From the NCBI RefSeq assembly GCF_001949145.1, contig NW_019091432.1:363096-427095 (forward strand): DNA of 64,000 nt. Reading direction: 5' to 3'. Source of the stretch: Acanthaster planci (Eukaryota; Echinodermata; Asteroidea; Valvatida; Acanthasteridae). Below, piece by piece: positions 41,758 to 53,900 of the stretch (its first letter is position 1; the number at the start of each line of letters is the position of its first letter). The position numbers and the translations under genes were made by a program. The notes beneath the pieces were generated by a model that ran no database searches, was not told the origin of the DNA, and was given only the letters and a program-made list of their open reading frames with translations.

Positions 41758-43488
41758 CTACATTTCTCAAAATTTAAGAGTTATTCATTTTAATTTATGA
41801 GAATAACCCAACTTTTGCAACTGTCACAGATGATGCATATGGATAACAAATACCGGTACTAAATTTCGTGAAACTGATTATACGATGTTCAGCTTGGTAT
41901 CGAAAATTGTAAACATAACCAGAGATCTTTGCTTTATTACACCTAGGCTCCAATCACCCTCGATCTCCAATGTGTGTCCAGTTTTACCGTAAAATTAGCC
42001 ACTGCTAGGCAGTGACTGATCGTTTATGCGTTTTCGACACCATTAATAATTCTAACTTGAAATCAGATATTTCACATTACGGCGTAAAAGATTTTTTTTC
42101 ATTCAACCCGGCAGTTTTTCTATATTGCTATTTTTTTGCAATGCATAATCTGCTTTGGTCGTTCATCTTTTATTGTACATGTTTGCCTATTTCTGTTTAT
42201 GGTGACTGGAGCAGAAACCAAAGGTGTACAAATAGCACATTAAATTTAGTTGCTTAAATACTAGAAAACCGTTAAGTTCCCCTCAAATAAATTGCTGATG
42301 TCCCCTTATCCAGCGACTGTGGAAAACGGCATCTAATGGATGTAAGCCGTACATTATTTGCAAGTGTACAGATCGATGTCGATTGGCCAATGTGGTAAAT
42401 TCGGCAAAATGATTTTAATAAACAAAGTGTTTACCGGAGGAAAGACTAAAACAATACGATGTTTAAATTTCGTTTCCTCGTGGCTATATCCTTCTCTCCA
42501 GTTGAGCTGGAGTAACGAAGTCTAAGCATTGAGCTAAGCGAGAGATCTGGAGAAAATCAAGCAGCCTAGAATAGTCAATTGTGTCCGTATGGTGGTTCAT
42601 GGTCGGTTTATGGACGACGGCGTAGGTAATCTGAAGGTGTTTGGGGCGCTTTGTCCGGTATGACTTAATGTTCGTTTGTCCGCTTGTTCTCTTACCGTAG
42701 CCACGGGGTCGTTTTTTAACAATCACAAAAACGCCATTCGATTTAGCCGAATCCCTCTTTCAAATAAATATAAAAGTATATTGAACCAAGTTGCACCTCT
42801 GCATTGAGATAAAAAAATCATTTGCACGGGCAATGGATATTCCATAGAAAGAAACCGAGATGCTGAAGTCCAGGGCTTCAGAGGGGTTGCTGAAATATTC
42901 AGGACAGATACGAAAGACCTCGAGTATTGAGCCCATGTTTGTAATAATTGTGTGTTACCTAATAAGTCATAATGTAGCATTGTCCAGATCAAGTTATAGT
43001 ACCTGCCCAACCAACATATCCCCTTGTTTACAATATATTTTTTTGTGAAAAAAGATTACTTGTTTATCCATGAACATCGGATTTGTATATGAAACCCAGT
43101 TAATTCGTTAGTTGAACTCGACATCTGTCGGGCCAGTTACGGGAACTCGAGGAATCATGCTGCCTGCCAGTTTCGGGCATTAGGATAACAGCGCCCCCAT
43201 CGTTTCACGAAGGTAGGGCTAAGTCTAGCACCTGTGCCTTCGTCCCACTGAAGACAAAGTGCGCTGGTGAGTTGCAGCCGGTTGAGTCGAGCCAGTGGCC
43301 GAATGGTACTGATCATTCTGGCTGGTGATTTTTTTTTTTACTCTAAACAAATCCAATTACAGGAATTGGAAGTTGATTTTGAGATAGGAGGAAGATAAAC
43401 CTCTTGGGAAAAAGTTGAAACCGTAGAAAACAAAGGATTTGTCCGTAGCAGTATCATTTTCAAACAGAATACGGGCGTTCTACAACAG

Positions 43489-43622
43489 TGCGCCACCAAG
43501 AGTTTTCAACACGTTGGCCAATCACAATGCGCGAAGTCTGTCCACCCAATGCGCATTTGGAAAGGGTCGACAGATTTCACGCGTTGTGATTGGCCAACGC
43601 GTTGTAAACTCTTGGTGGCGCA
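43489..43622. repeat. Foldback structure with two 54-bp arms
   Basis: The arm 43489-43542 (TGCGCCACCAAGAGTTTTCA..) is the reverse complement, with about six mismatches, of 43569-43622. A 26-bp loop lies between. Both arms carry TTGGCCAATCACAA with a CCAAT box. Fainter symmetry extends about 10 bp outward. It is probably a MITE. Confidence 0.75.
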
Positions 43623-45263
43623 CTCTTGTGAATAGCCTGTTTTAAAACCATTTTTCAAGTACATTTTCAATCTTGAAGCTCTACAGCAAAGGCCAACATC
43701 CCCTAACAAGTTATTTCAAGCTGCCAACACTCAAAGCAAGGGTGCCTTTAAAACATGGACATTTCAAATGATAGGCCTACTGAATCCAAACTTTTGCCCA
43801 ACAAAGCATCTGACTTTTATTTGCTTTCCGGTAATCCAACACTTAGCGCAGTCACCGTGCAACAGTAACACATCACACATCAAGCAATCCAATACCATCC
43901 GCGAAGATTCACAAGTATAATTCAATCAGAGACCCATACACTCATTTAACAGAGATTTACACATACCGTAAACCTAAAATCTAGAAAGCTTTGGTTTTTT
44001 TGCAACTGTGAAAAAAAAAATTACAATTTGGATTTTTCAACATGACAAATTTTTGCAAAACACTCTCGGATGCAAGAGGTATGACGGTCTCACACACTTG
44101 TGCATTGCCACAAATTTCACAAATACAAAAATTGCAATATATCAGATAAGAATGATCCTGTACTCCGAGAACATATTCCATTTTAAAGGCTGGGAGGCCT
44201 ATCGTGTAATGCGTTTATTTAATAACAGCACAGGATAAATTTTTTTTAAACAATTTTTTTAAACAATGGAATGGATCTGCTGATAGAGAACTACAACTAC
44301 CGGTACTCATCACATGATTACAGCAAAAAGGATTGAAATGGCAACTGTTAGGGGGCTACTTCATGATCAGCAGGTGTGGGACCAATGTCAAAAGATCAAC
44401 TGAGCACAGAATGCAGATTACCAGCAATAGTTTCAGTCACTGGTTCCGGGGGGGGGTTGCGTAGAACATAAATCTGCTATTAATTTTGCCAACCTGTACT
44501 TTTCTGCTCTAGAGTGCCTTGGCTGGTTCCCTGCTGTATCAATAATTGAGACAGGTAGCTGATATTGTTATGAAAATAGAATATTATGTAATGCTTAGGA
44601 TGCCCCCATCTATTGTTAGGTGCAGTGCACACAAATATTAAACATAATTAAAGTTGTGGAACAGTGGACTCGCAGATCAATATGCAAAATAATACACAAG
44701 AAAAAAAAATTTTCAATTGTAATGCACATTTGGGGTCTGCAAAGGAAAGCTTTTCTGAAGGCCAACTTTTCCGAAATATTGACAAAACTACCACAAAATC
44801 AATGAAACAGGTTCCGAAAATTTCAGCTGATTTATAGACATTTCAGAAATGGAAAAATTCCTTCCATTTTTAACATGACTGTGGTGGCTACTGGACCTAA
44901 AATATCTCTTGAAAGTCGGTATCATTTGATCTGCGAATAGTGACTCCATTCCATGGGGTCCAGGTAATAGACCGATCCAGTACGCCCCAACCACAGTGCC
45001 CATGGGTACTTAGCATGTGCTCTTCTCTAAAGCAACACGGCATGTTCCAGCAGCGCGCATCACACGCGCATGCACGCCTGTGCATGTCGACTGTGATTGG
45101 TCAGAAAACAATGGGATGGGGCTTAATGGATCGATCTATATACATAAGCCTAGCAGGAATCAATCTAGCAATCTTGTCCACCACAATCTTAAATACGAGC
45201 CGATGCGAGACACACTGATCCCAGACTCGAGTTTGAGTGAGACCTAGCCCCACACCGGGGCCA

Positions 45264-45327
45264 GTCAACTGGACTACCTATTCAACTGGACTACCTCCAT
45301 TTGCATTACGGAGGTAGTCCAGTTGAC
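45264..45327. repeat. Hairpin with a duplicated arm
   Basis: GTCAACTGGACTACCT occurs at 45264-45279 and TCAACTGGACTACCTCC at 45282-45298. The perfect reverse complement GGAGGTAGTCCAGTTGA(C) is at 45310-45327, after an 11-bp loop. Either left copy can pair with the right arm. Confidence 0.7.
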
Positions 45328-48262
45328 CGACCTGACATGGATCTCAGTGAGGCCTAAAAGTTAGACCTGAATCACAACTTGTTTTACTTCGAAGAGGCTG
45401 CCAGGTTTCCAACAACCAGGCTGACTTGAGCCTGAACAGGATCAGGATGGAAATACAAGCAAACAGCAGAATTACAAAGAATACATTATTGGAGTGTAAT
45501 AATTGCCTTGTACAATTATGATGCACATACAGGTACATTTATGTATCTACTACCTGAGTGGGAAGTTCAACTGGTAAATACTTTCTTTAAAATATTTCAC
45601 ATTTGATTTTAAGTCAAATCATCCACAGGTGTTGTTTCCACTATCAGAAAAAAAAAGGTCTTATTTTCCTCTGTAGAACCCTAGGAACTAAATTTGTACT
45701 TTCTAACAGTTTTTCAGATATGACAAAATATCACAATAAAAATAAATTTGGTGATGAATTAAGGTAATTATAGTAATGCCCACGGAATTACACATTTTAC
45801 TAATATAGATATTCTCAATAACTTGATCATCTAACAAAATGCCCAATCCACAACCGAGTTCCCGCCATGTTAAACATTTCCAAGTCTTTCTTATTATAAA
45901 CTAATTTACATACATTCTCATCTTTTTAATGCATATATGAGATTGTTCAGGGTGTTGATAACGAAAAGAATTATAAATGGGTCCACAATGCCGTGGACGG
46001 CTTAATGGACACTAGCACTTAGCAAATTTTTGTTGGCAAAAAAAATCAGCTGAGGCGCTGAAATTTGCTGAGCACACAAAAGTATGTACTTAGCAGAAAC
46101 TGTTTCAATGGCTAAAATACTGTGCAAAAGAATTGTACTTTCGACTAGTTTTCCGCTTAGTTTTTACTGAGCACAAAAATCTACTGAGCAATATTTGCTG
46201 CTATTGCAATCGGTCCAGCCATGAACCAATCCTTGGCAGCGCCCACGGCCACTGCACAGCAGTTTGAACTGGCAATCATGTTTTTTTGTGTGTGTGAAAC
46301 AACTTATTTCTGCACTCTTTGCACTCCGTGAAACTTCACCCCCACGACTGTCTAAGCACCGGACGATTTATGTATCTGCCGAGCATGTATAAGAGCCCAC
46401 AGAGAAAGCATGACAGAGCCCACCTGAAGGACAATCGAAGTGGGTAAATTTGGGTATTTTAAGTACAAAGAGTGTACCCATACCACATGTGTCCTCTTAG
46501 CAGGTCTGCCATACTTCAGACAGGCTGCTAACTGAGGGCACTCTCCGTGCTGTGGACCCTACTGCATGGTATGCACTGTTTCCTGCTGACCTGACGCACA
46601 CTTTCGGGAAACTTTAAAAGACTTTGTGTGTGACCTGGCACAGGGCAGCCTGCCTCAATCTCACAGGCTCGGGCTCCATCGGGCCACTACTCTGGGCGTG
46701 CTTCTGCACTTGGTCAACTATACCAAGAAGCACGGATAGATTACTGTTAGCGGAGGTTGGACAGGAGGGTTCCTGAATGTTTTTGTTTCACCCATATGCA
46801 ATTGGTCGTGCGTAAAGATGCTTCCATATGACTGCAGATAACATCCTTGCCCAAAGATATCTGCCATGAAAAAATTGAATGACATGAAAAGGAGTATTCT
46901 TTCCCCATAAATATAATTATACTTGTCTCTTTACTTATGAACAAATTCTCACAATTCCCTTGAGGGACACATAACATTATTTCTTAAATAGTGCATAGAG
47001 ATTCCGATAATAAATACTGTTAGACCTTCCCAATATTTATTTCAATATCTAACTACATACATACATCCAGACCCCATTACAGCCTACACAATACAACTGC
47101 ACATGTGTATAAAATTTATCTAATAGAGCAAAGAAAGTTTGACAGTTTCTCCTTTTTTCGTTACTGGTCACAAAGATTTTTCGATATATACAAATATCAT
47201 GTCAAAATCTTCAAAAAAGGTTAATCGTCAACATCATACTAAACCTGGTATCTGAGTAATTCCACACAAAATCACTCAGGAAATCTCTAAGGACACAAAG
47301 ACTCGTTTTCACGAATCCGTGAAACCAATTGGTGAAGTACACAGTGAACCCCCACTAAGAAATCGATTGTGTTGCTTTGTTTTTAAGCCACGGTGAAACT
47401 CACTGTCAAATCCACACTTGAACCCACTGTAAAAACCAAAAACCCACCTTGAAATCAACAGTGAAATCCAGAGTAAAAAACACTGTGAATCCCTAGGATT
47501 CATAAAAGCGCCTTCCACTGGTTCCAAGCAAAAAGAGGAAGGCACTTCTATATTTAGCATCAAAACATTAGAGACAAGCACTACACTTTCAAAATCTAGT
47601 CCAAAGTCAAGCTAACATCGAGCCTACATGCATGAACGTGTACACTAACTGTGCTAAAATTCTAATTTTCCCTCTCTTTTCAACCCTTGCCAACATGACT
47701 GCAGCGCGTGAAAAACTACTCCATGAAGTTTTGCCAATCACTCTCCACTCAAGAGGAGCAGGCTTCATTTTGCAGTAAAACAGACTACATAAAGAATACC
47801 AAATACACCAAACGAGAATACCATAATGCATAATATCATAGGAAGAATGACAGTCTCCTACCATTTCTCTCTAGAGCACATCTCTCTAGGTGTTGTTTAT
47901 CAATGACGCAAACGTTATATGCTGAGTAAATTCCAGGCCCGAACAAGTGGTCCAACTGGCGGTAAGAATCAACTTGAGGGTAAATACGCTGGGGGTAATC
48001 ATTTGGTATGACAGCGATCCAGATGTACATATATGCTCTGAGCACAGCAGGGAAAAAAAGTGCCTACGGGTGGGGTGCGGTTATCAGCGTGATAGTAGAT
48101 ACAAGAGGCTGGTGAGGGTGTATTCATTTGTCTTGTGAGAGATGTTTTGTGACTCGAGTATCGCTAGTGAGACAAATCTTGCAAGCGATGAGCATCCAGT
48201 GTACGACCAGGGCAGGATCTCGCGGATGCACTAACTGGGGAGCAGACAATCTGTGCAAGCCG

Positions 48263-48403
48263 AAGGCCGGTTTATACTTCAGGTGAGCGCAACAGCGGAG
48301 TGAAATGCACTCAAGTTGAAATGTATTCAACTTCTGCAATTCATAGCACACACTCACACATGATCTGACGTCGGGAAGTTGGGTTTGCATTCACGCTAGT
48401 GCC
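48263..48403. repeat. Dispersed GGTTCATACTTCAGGCGAA family, copy E
   Basis: It opens AAGGCCGGTTTATACTTCAG and keeps the 'actcaagttgaaatgtattc' and 'atctgacgtc' words of the other copies. It is diverged and lacks the closing repeat. Confidence 0.5.
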
Positions 48404-48767
48404 AACCATGACCCAGAAGAATTTTGCAAAACTTTGACACATTTCACAGCATTGATGTACGTGTGCATGTACCCAAAGGTTCAATTGGTATGTCATTTTC
48501 AGCAATTTCTGCTTCAGAAGTTGTTGCGTCCTTTGCTGGGCTTACTGGCCCCATAATCAGCAGGAAACTGTGGACTCAATAGCATCCTGAGTTCGGGACG
48601 AGTAGCTGACCCAATGGAAAGTGAGCATCTGAGTCTTGTGAGCAACATTCAACACTACTCGTGATGAACATCCACAATACAGCAGAATCAAACACAGATG
48701 TACGATATGCTTCAGGTTTCAGAATAATGGGCACTCACTGAGCACCACAGCAAGGTTGTACAAAACG

Positions 48768-48773
48768 TTTATT
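48768..48773 (-). terminator. Candidate polyadenylation signal of the sphingosine kinase gene
   Basis: On the minus strand this reads AATAAA, about 1.2 kb beyond the stop codon. It was the closest canonical hexamer noticed. The implied 3' UTR would contain the whole element at 49020-49825. Confidence 0.25.
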
Positions 48774-49019
48774 GGGGGGTGACGTTAAAGACTAGTCAAA
48801 TGACGTTTAGAAGTAAAGAATTAACTTGCACGGGTTCATTGAGCTCTCTTGTACCACGGAGTGCAAGCTGGACATTTAAAGATTATTTGCCATAGCCCAG
48901 ATTGAATAATTATTTCACAGCAATTATTACACAGCAAGACTGAACTACAGAATGAAATTCGGTCTACAAACTGGCTATTTCAGCTTTTGAAACCAAAAAA
49001 AAAAAAAAAATGCCATGCT

Positions 49020-49825
49020 CAGGGCTCGAAATTGGGCGAATCATCACGGGAGAAAGTACTTGCTCCCTAGGCTGCTGAATGTGTCACTTTACAGGAGCAA
49101 GTAGCTCCCAATACAAGATTAGAGACATATGTTCGATAAAGGAAAGACCCTGGTCCTTGCTGTTGCTTTTGTTTAAATTCATGACACTGATAACCTACTG
49201 TACGGCTTAGACTTTGGCAGATATAAAGCCTTGATTGAGTTGTTATTTTTGTGAGTTGCATGTGACGTACAATTTAGTAGTGAGCAAAGATTGTATAGCC
49301 CCTTCGCGACACTAAGCAAAAAGTCGGGCACCGGGCCTTTCTAACGTGCACATGCATGCAGACGTAAAAGGGAACTAACTGCTGCAATAGAGCATTTTTG
49401 AAATGGGAGGATTAGGCTGAGACTATGGTTTTACTGGTTCCAGCTATTTTGGAGCATGACTGGAACCAGGGAAACTGAAGTCTAAGCACGAAGGGCCAGT
49501 TTCCATACAGTCGTGACACTGGCCGCGGGTATGCGTGTGTTCCTGTATCGGCGAGCATTGCATGCGAGACTGCGGCGTGCGCTCGGTGACATCGTAAACA
49601 AAATTTTACCGTGTTATGGTTCCGTACAAAGCTGATCCGAAGTGAAGTAAAAAAGTTCAGGTATTTTTCATGACAAAAGTAGAAACAAACGGTAAATATG
49701 CTCAGGTACATGGAATCAAACGGGCATAAGTACCGGTACTTGCGCCCGTCATTATGATTTACGGGCGCATTTCTGAGGCCAGCAGGTGCATTTTAGCTAC
49801 CTGCGCCCGTTAATTTCGAGCCCTG
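49020..49825. mobile_element. Element of 806 bp with CAGGGCTCGAAATT ends
   Basis: The left end CAGGGCTCGAAATTGGGCG and reverse-complemented right end CAGGGCTCGAAATTAACGGGC match over the first 14 bp, then loosely. The sequence ATGCT flanks both sides (49015-49019 and 49826-49830), consistent with a 5-bp target duplication. An inner 'gcgcccgt' / 'acgggcgc' pair lies near the right end. No transposase frame is present. Confidence 0.62.
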
Positions 49826-49990
49826 ATGCTGGTATTTACTAGTAGCATGAATGAACGGTAGCATGAATGAAAAACAGCTGCGGTATTCTGCATTTAAAAA
49901 GTTGTTACCTACTCTCAAGCTGTGATACCTCCAGTTATTCCTGTACAGTGGTAAGCAAGTACAGTACAGGCTATGTGTGCAGTACCTGGG

Positions 49991-50993
49991 TCACTGCACA
50001 CTTTGTTCTGTGTTAGTTGGAATAATAATACGCGCCTTATCGGACAAAATTTCGCCCTGAACTGGACCATACTCAATTTCTTCGCCGTCCACGGTGATAA
50101 TGCCGTCTTCGGTGCGGGGAACTAGGCGGAACGCTTTGACAAAGATCGACTGAGTAAACGGCAGAGTCAGATGCTTCCCTGTTTGTATGGCATCCACAAA
50201 CTGCACCATGTTCCGGCGGGTCTGGGGGAAATGCAAATACTGCACGCTGATGATGCCCTCATCAAACTTCCGGCCCGGCCAGGCTTCGACATCCTCGGCA
50301 ATGTGGGAGATGTAGTTGAACAGAATGCCGACGAAATCTCCCTCTATGGTGGTCCATCCGGCAGGGAGTGGGTCTCTAACATTTGGTGGAAGGAGCGACG
50401 ATTGAAGAGACGACTCTATACTTCCACTACAACCTGAAAGGTTTGCTGGGGGTATGTCACTGTTGCTTTGTGGTGGGGCCAATTCAGCCGCCTTGCCACT
50501 GCCGGGTAACTCGCCATCTTCGGTGATAAACTCCTCGGAGAAGGCCAGCCCATTCTCAGCTTCTGCCTCGGTCAGATTGGCATGCAGGGACCTGAATCTG
50601 GGCAGGGGCTGTCTGGGCATGTCTAACCCTGCCGGGGTCGTATCCATCGTGCTGCGGGGACGAGGCAAGCCTCGCCTTGTCTTATTCTTTGGAGGCCGCT
50701 GCTTGAGATGCTCATACTGCTCTTGGTTGTCCACGGGGAGGAAGGACAGGATCCCGCGGTAGCGCCGCAGGTTGAGGACACGGATGATGGTGCCGATGGT
50801 GAAGCGGGGCTTGCCCATCCAGCGGAGGCGTTCACTCTCGATGTCAATGTCAGCGATGATTCCCCAGGTCAGGGCCAGGAAGGAATGGATGTGATGGCTT
50901 TTTGTGTTGATGGAGACCAGGTCCATGGGACGGTGGCCTCCCTTGCAGACCACAAAAGCAGCGTGTAGGGCAGGGAGCTTCACAGTTTGTTCT
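49991..50993 (-). CDS. SPHK2: Sphingosine kinase terminal exon (1003 bp)
   Basis: The acceptor on the minus strand is CTTCCATGAAATGCAG; one base completes a Gly codon, then EQTVKLPALHAAFVVCKGG to the stop. It carries the substrate-binding region, the disordered linker (KNKTRRGLPRPRS..) and the C-terminal domain. The frame stays open to 51106, but the part beyond 50993 is intron. Confidence 0.9.
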
Positions 50994-53900
50994 CTGCATT
51001 TCATGGAAGACACAGAAGCGGATAAGATGATCAACGGATTTGCAGCCTCAATCTTGGACCAAAACTGTGAGGTCACCATTTTTTTGGAGTGACCAAATTG
51101 CGCCAAATGAACAGGCTCCGGGGAAGTGCTGGCATTAAACAGATAACAGTATCCAATTGTAAGATCACCCCAGATTATCAGAAGTCACTCATGCCTGCAC
51201 TAATGCACCTACTCTGAACACCACTTACTCCTCAACCTTGTTTTTTCGAATTTGATTGTCCTTTTGATCCCCCCAAGACCACTTGCAAAGCTCTGTGAAG
51301 TGCTAAGGCCAATTGACTCGGGATCAATATCAAGGAGCTCATCAGCAGGCATTAAATGCTTGACAGTTGTTTCTGATTAGCAAAGAATACTGTATAGTAC
51401 ATGGTATTGGGGTGGGAACAAGCTCTTGCTCAGAAAGTACATGTATATTCCAGGCTTGGCCCATTTCTGCATGAAGGAACTAACTCCTCAACCAATGAGA
51501 CACAATGAAACCAGGAGAAGTGCAGGTTGCACCTGCCCATGGGAGAGACTGAATTTGGTTTAGCTCGTACCAGACTTTAAGGGGTGCAGGTGGCCAAGTG
51601 ATTAAGGTTTGCGACTCCTGCCAAGCGGGTCAGAGGGTCGACTCCAGCTGCTGACCATAAGTTGTGGTCTTGGACAAACTACTCAACCCTTGCTTGCCTT
51701 TCTCCACCCAGGAGTATAAACGGGTGCCGGCATCAGCTGGGGAACAACCTGCTACCGACTAGCATCCCAAGGGGGGAGAGGGATATATATATACTCAGTC
51801 TTTTCATGCCAAGGAAACGGGAGGTAAGTACTGGGCATGGTTGAGCCACAAAGCTCGGACCAGACTTGTGTGTTGCTTACCCGACTTTGGACATGACTGC
51901 AGCATAGAGGGCATTGCCAGAACCAGCTGGTATGATGCCGATGGGGACTTTGAGGACAGAGGATGGGTCTTGGTGGTTCATCATGCCATTCAGCACCTGT
52001 ACACAATCACAAAGCCGAGGTTATAATGTACAGCATATTTGTCATCCCCCCCCCCACATTCCTGCCGATTCCCGAGGAAGTGGTGGCAAAGTGAGACTTG
52101 GCCAAGGGTTTCGGTCGGGGGACCTTGGCTCCATCTAGGCATGTAACCTTGGTGAGGGACACGAGGGGGTGCAAACAACTTTTGAAGAGGCAACTTACAG
52201 GAACTCAACTCTGACCTGAATGGGGTGTATTGTTTTTATTCATTTCAAGATTTCATCTGTTACATTTGCCAGGAGGAACGTGTCCCTGTGTGTTAACTTC
52301 CTAGGATATCCATCTAGCCTACATGTAAGAGCTTGGTACATTGCAACAGATTGCAACAGATTAGGCAGCTTCGTAAAATATTTTCAGAAATGTATTACAC
52401 AAATTATGAGATGTTTCACACACTTTAAGTGGCCTGATTGGAGATAAAGCTCACAGTACAAAGGAAATAAAGCAGCTTAAAAGATGTAACAACAATGTGG
52501 GTGAGTTTTACCCCACCAGCAAGAAAGTGCAAGCAGTCTACCTCATAGACCAGACCATCTCCAGCCACCACGATGATTCCTTGCCACTCATCAGGATCCA
52601 AAGATGCTGCCATCTCCCTTGCTTGGAACTGCTTCTCTGTGACACCGAGACAGAGGATGTACCACCACAGAGTTAGTATAAGCTGGGGTTTTGGAGTACA
52701 ATGTACAGGCACAGGTGCTCCAAAGTCTATGATAGTATCATTTTGAGAATAATGGACGAGCTACATCTCTGATCACACCTTCCAATCACAAGTGCATTCT
52801 GCTCCCATTGGCTGAATGGAAGGCTACACTGGCATACATGTACATACATGTACACACCCACACTGTAGGGCAGTGCCTAATATCCAAATATCTGAATATT
52901 CGATCAATTATCAAATATTTGAATATTATTTTCCTAATTGAATATTCGAATGTAAATTTCATGAAAGGAACGGGGATTTTCTTTTGTTTTAAATGAGAAA
53001 AATTGCACTATGGAGGCTTGCTTCAAGATGATTCAAATGAAAAACGATTCGAAATATAAATTATTTTTAACACAATTTAAAAGGAATAGAAATTTTCAAC
53101 AGGGCAAGGAGTATTTTCGTCTCTCAATAATGCTAAATCATGGCTGGAGATACTCCTAGACATGAAAAGATATTATAGTGATCATATTGAACAACTGTGT
53201 GCATTACTACAATTGATTTGTACATGGTTTGTTCCTCAATAATCTACCGTTCAGTACAACCAAATATTCAGATATTCGATCGAATTAAAGGTCGAACATT
53301 CGACTAGTGAATTATTCCAATTGACTCAGCCCTACCACACTGTACATACATGCATCCCTATCAGGTGTACCGGTACATGTATAAAGACAAGACAGGATGG
53401 ATAGTCATTCACCGCGTTCAGGGGACAAGTTCTTTTTTGGGGGAAATTGGAATCGGGTTGCGGGGACATTTCTGAGTCACGATCTGTGCATTTTTAAAAT
53501 TCAGGCAACAAATGTTGGAGAGTACTAATACTACACAGAGTTAAGACGATGAAGAAAGATGGTAACCGGTATTGACGATGCACGGTACTGACTGTGTCAT
53601 TTGATTACGGAAACTTGAACTATGGAGTCTGCCTGATTTTTTATTTGCAGTTCCAGGGACCCTGGGCCTGAATAAGACAGTAATGGCCATATCATGTACA
53701 AGAATCAGGTCAAGTGCAGCAACCTTTGTACTTTGATGATAATGCCGGTGGTACGGTATCGACACACGTGCAAATACACAGATCAATGCGTATACATGTA
53801 CAGACTACGGAGTAGGTTACATGTATATGCGCATGTACATTCATGCTAAAATTACCGGTAATGTTTTAAAGTTTTACAACCGACAGTACCCTGTACATGT

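Larger units (their letters stand above)
36309..49990. other. Gene-poor stretch of 13.7 kb between the GPCR and the sphingosine kinase
   Basis: No supported exon was found. The stretch is a collection of foldback and MITE-like structures (37278, 38286, 39380, 40778, 43489, 45264, 49020), a copy of the GGTTCATACTTC family at 48263 and AT-rich single-copy sequence. Several open frames, such as 39338-39784, run through these elements and are not genes. Confidence 0.55.

Noticed and set aside
50171-51092. + strand frames of 60-102 codons across the kinase terminal exon
   Set aside because: Antisense shadows of a GC-rich coding exon.
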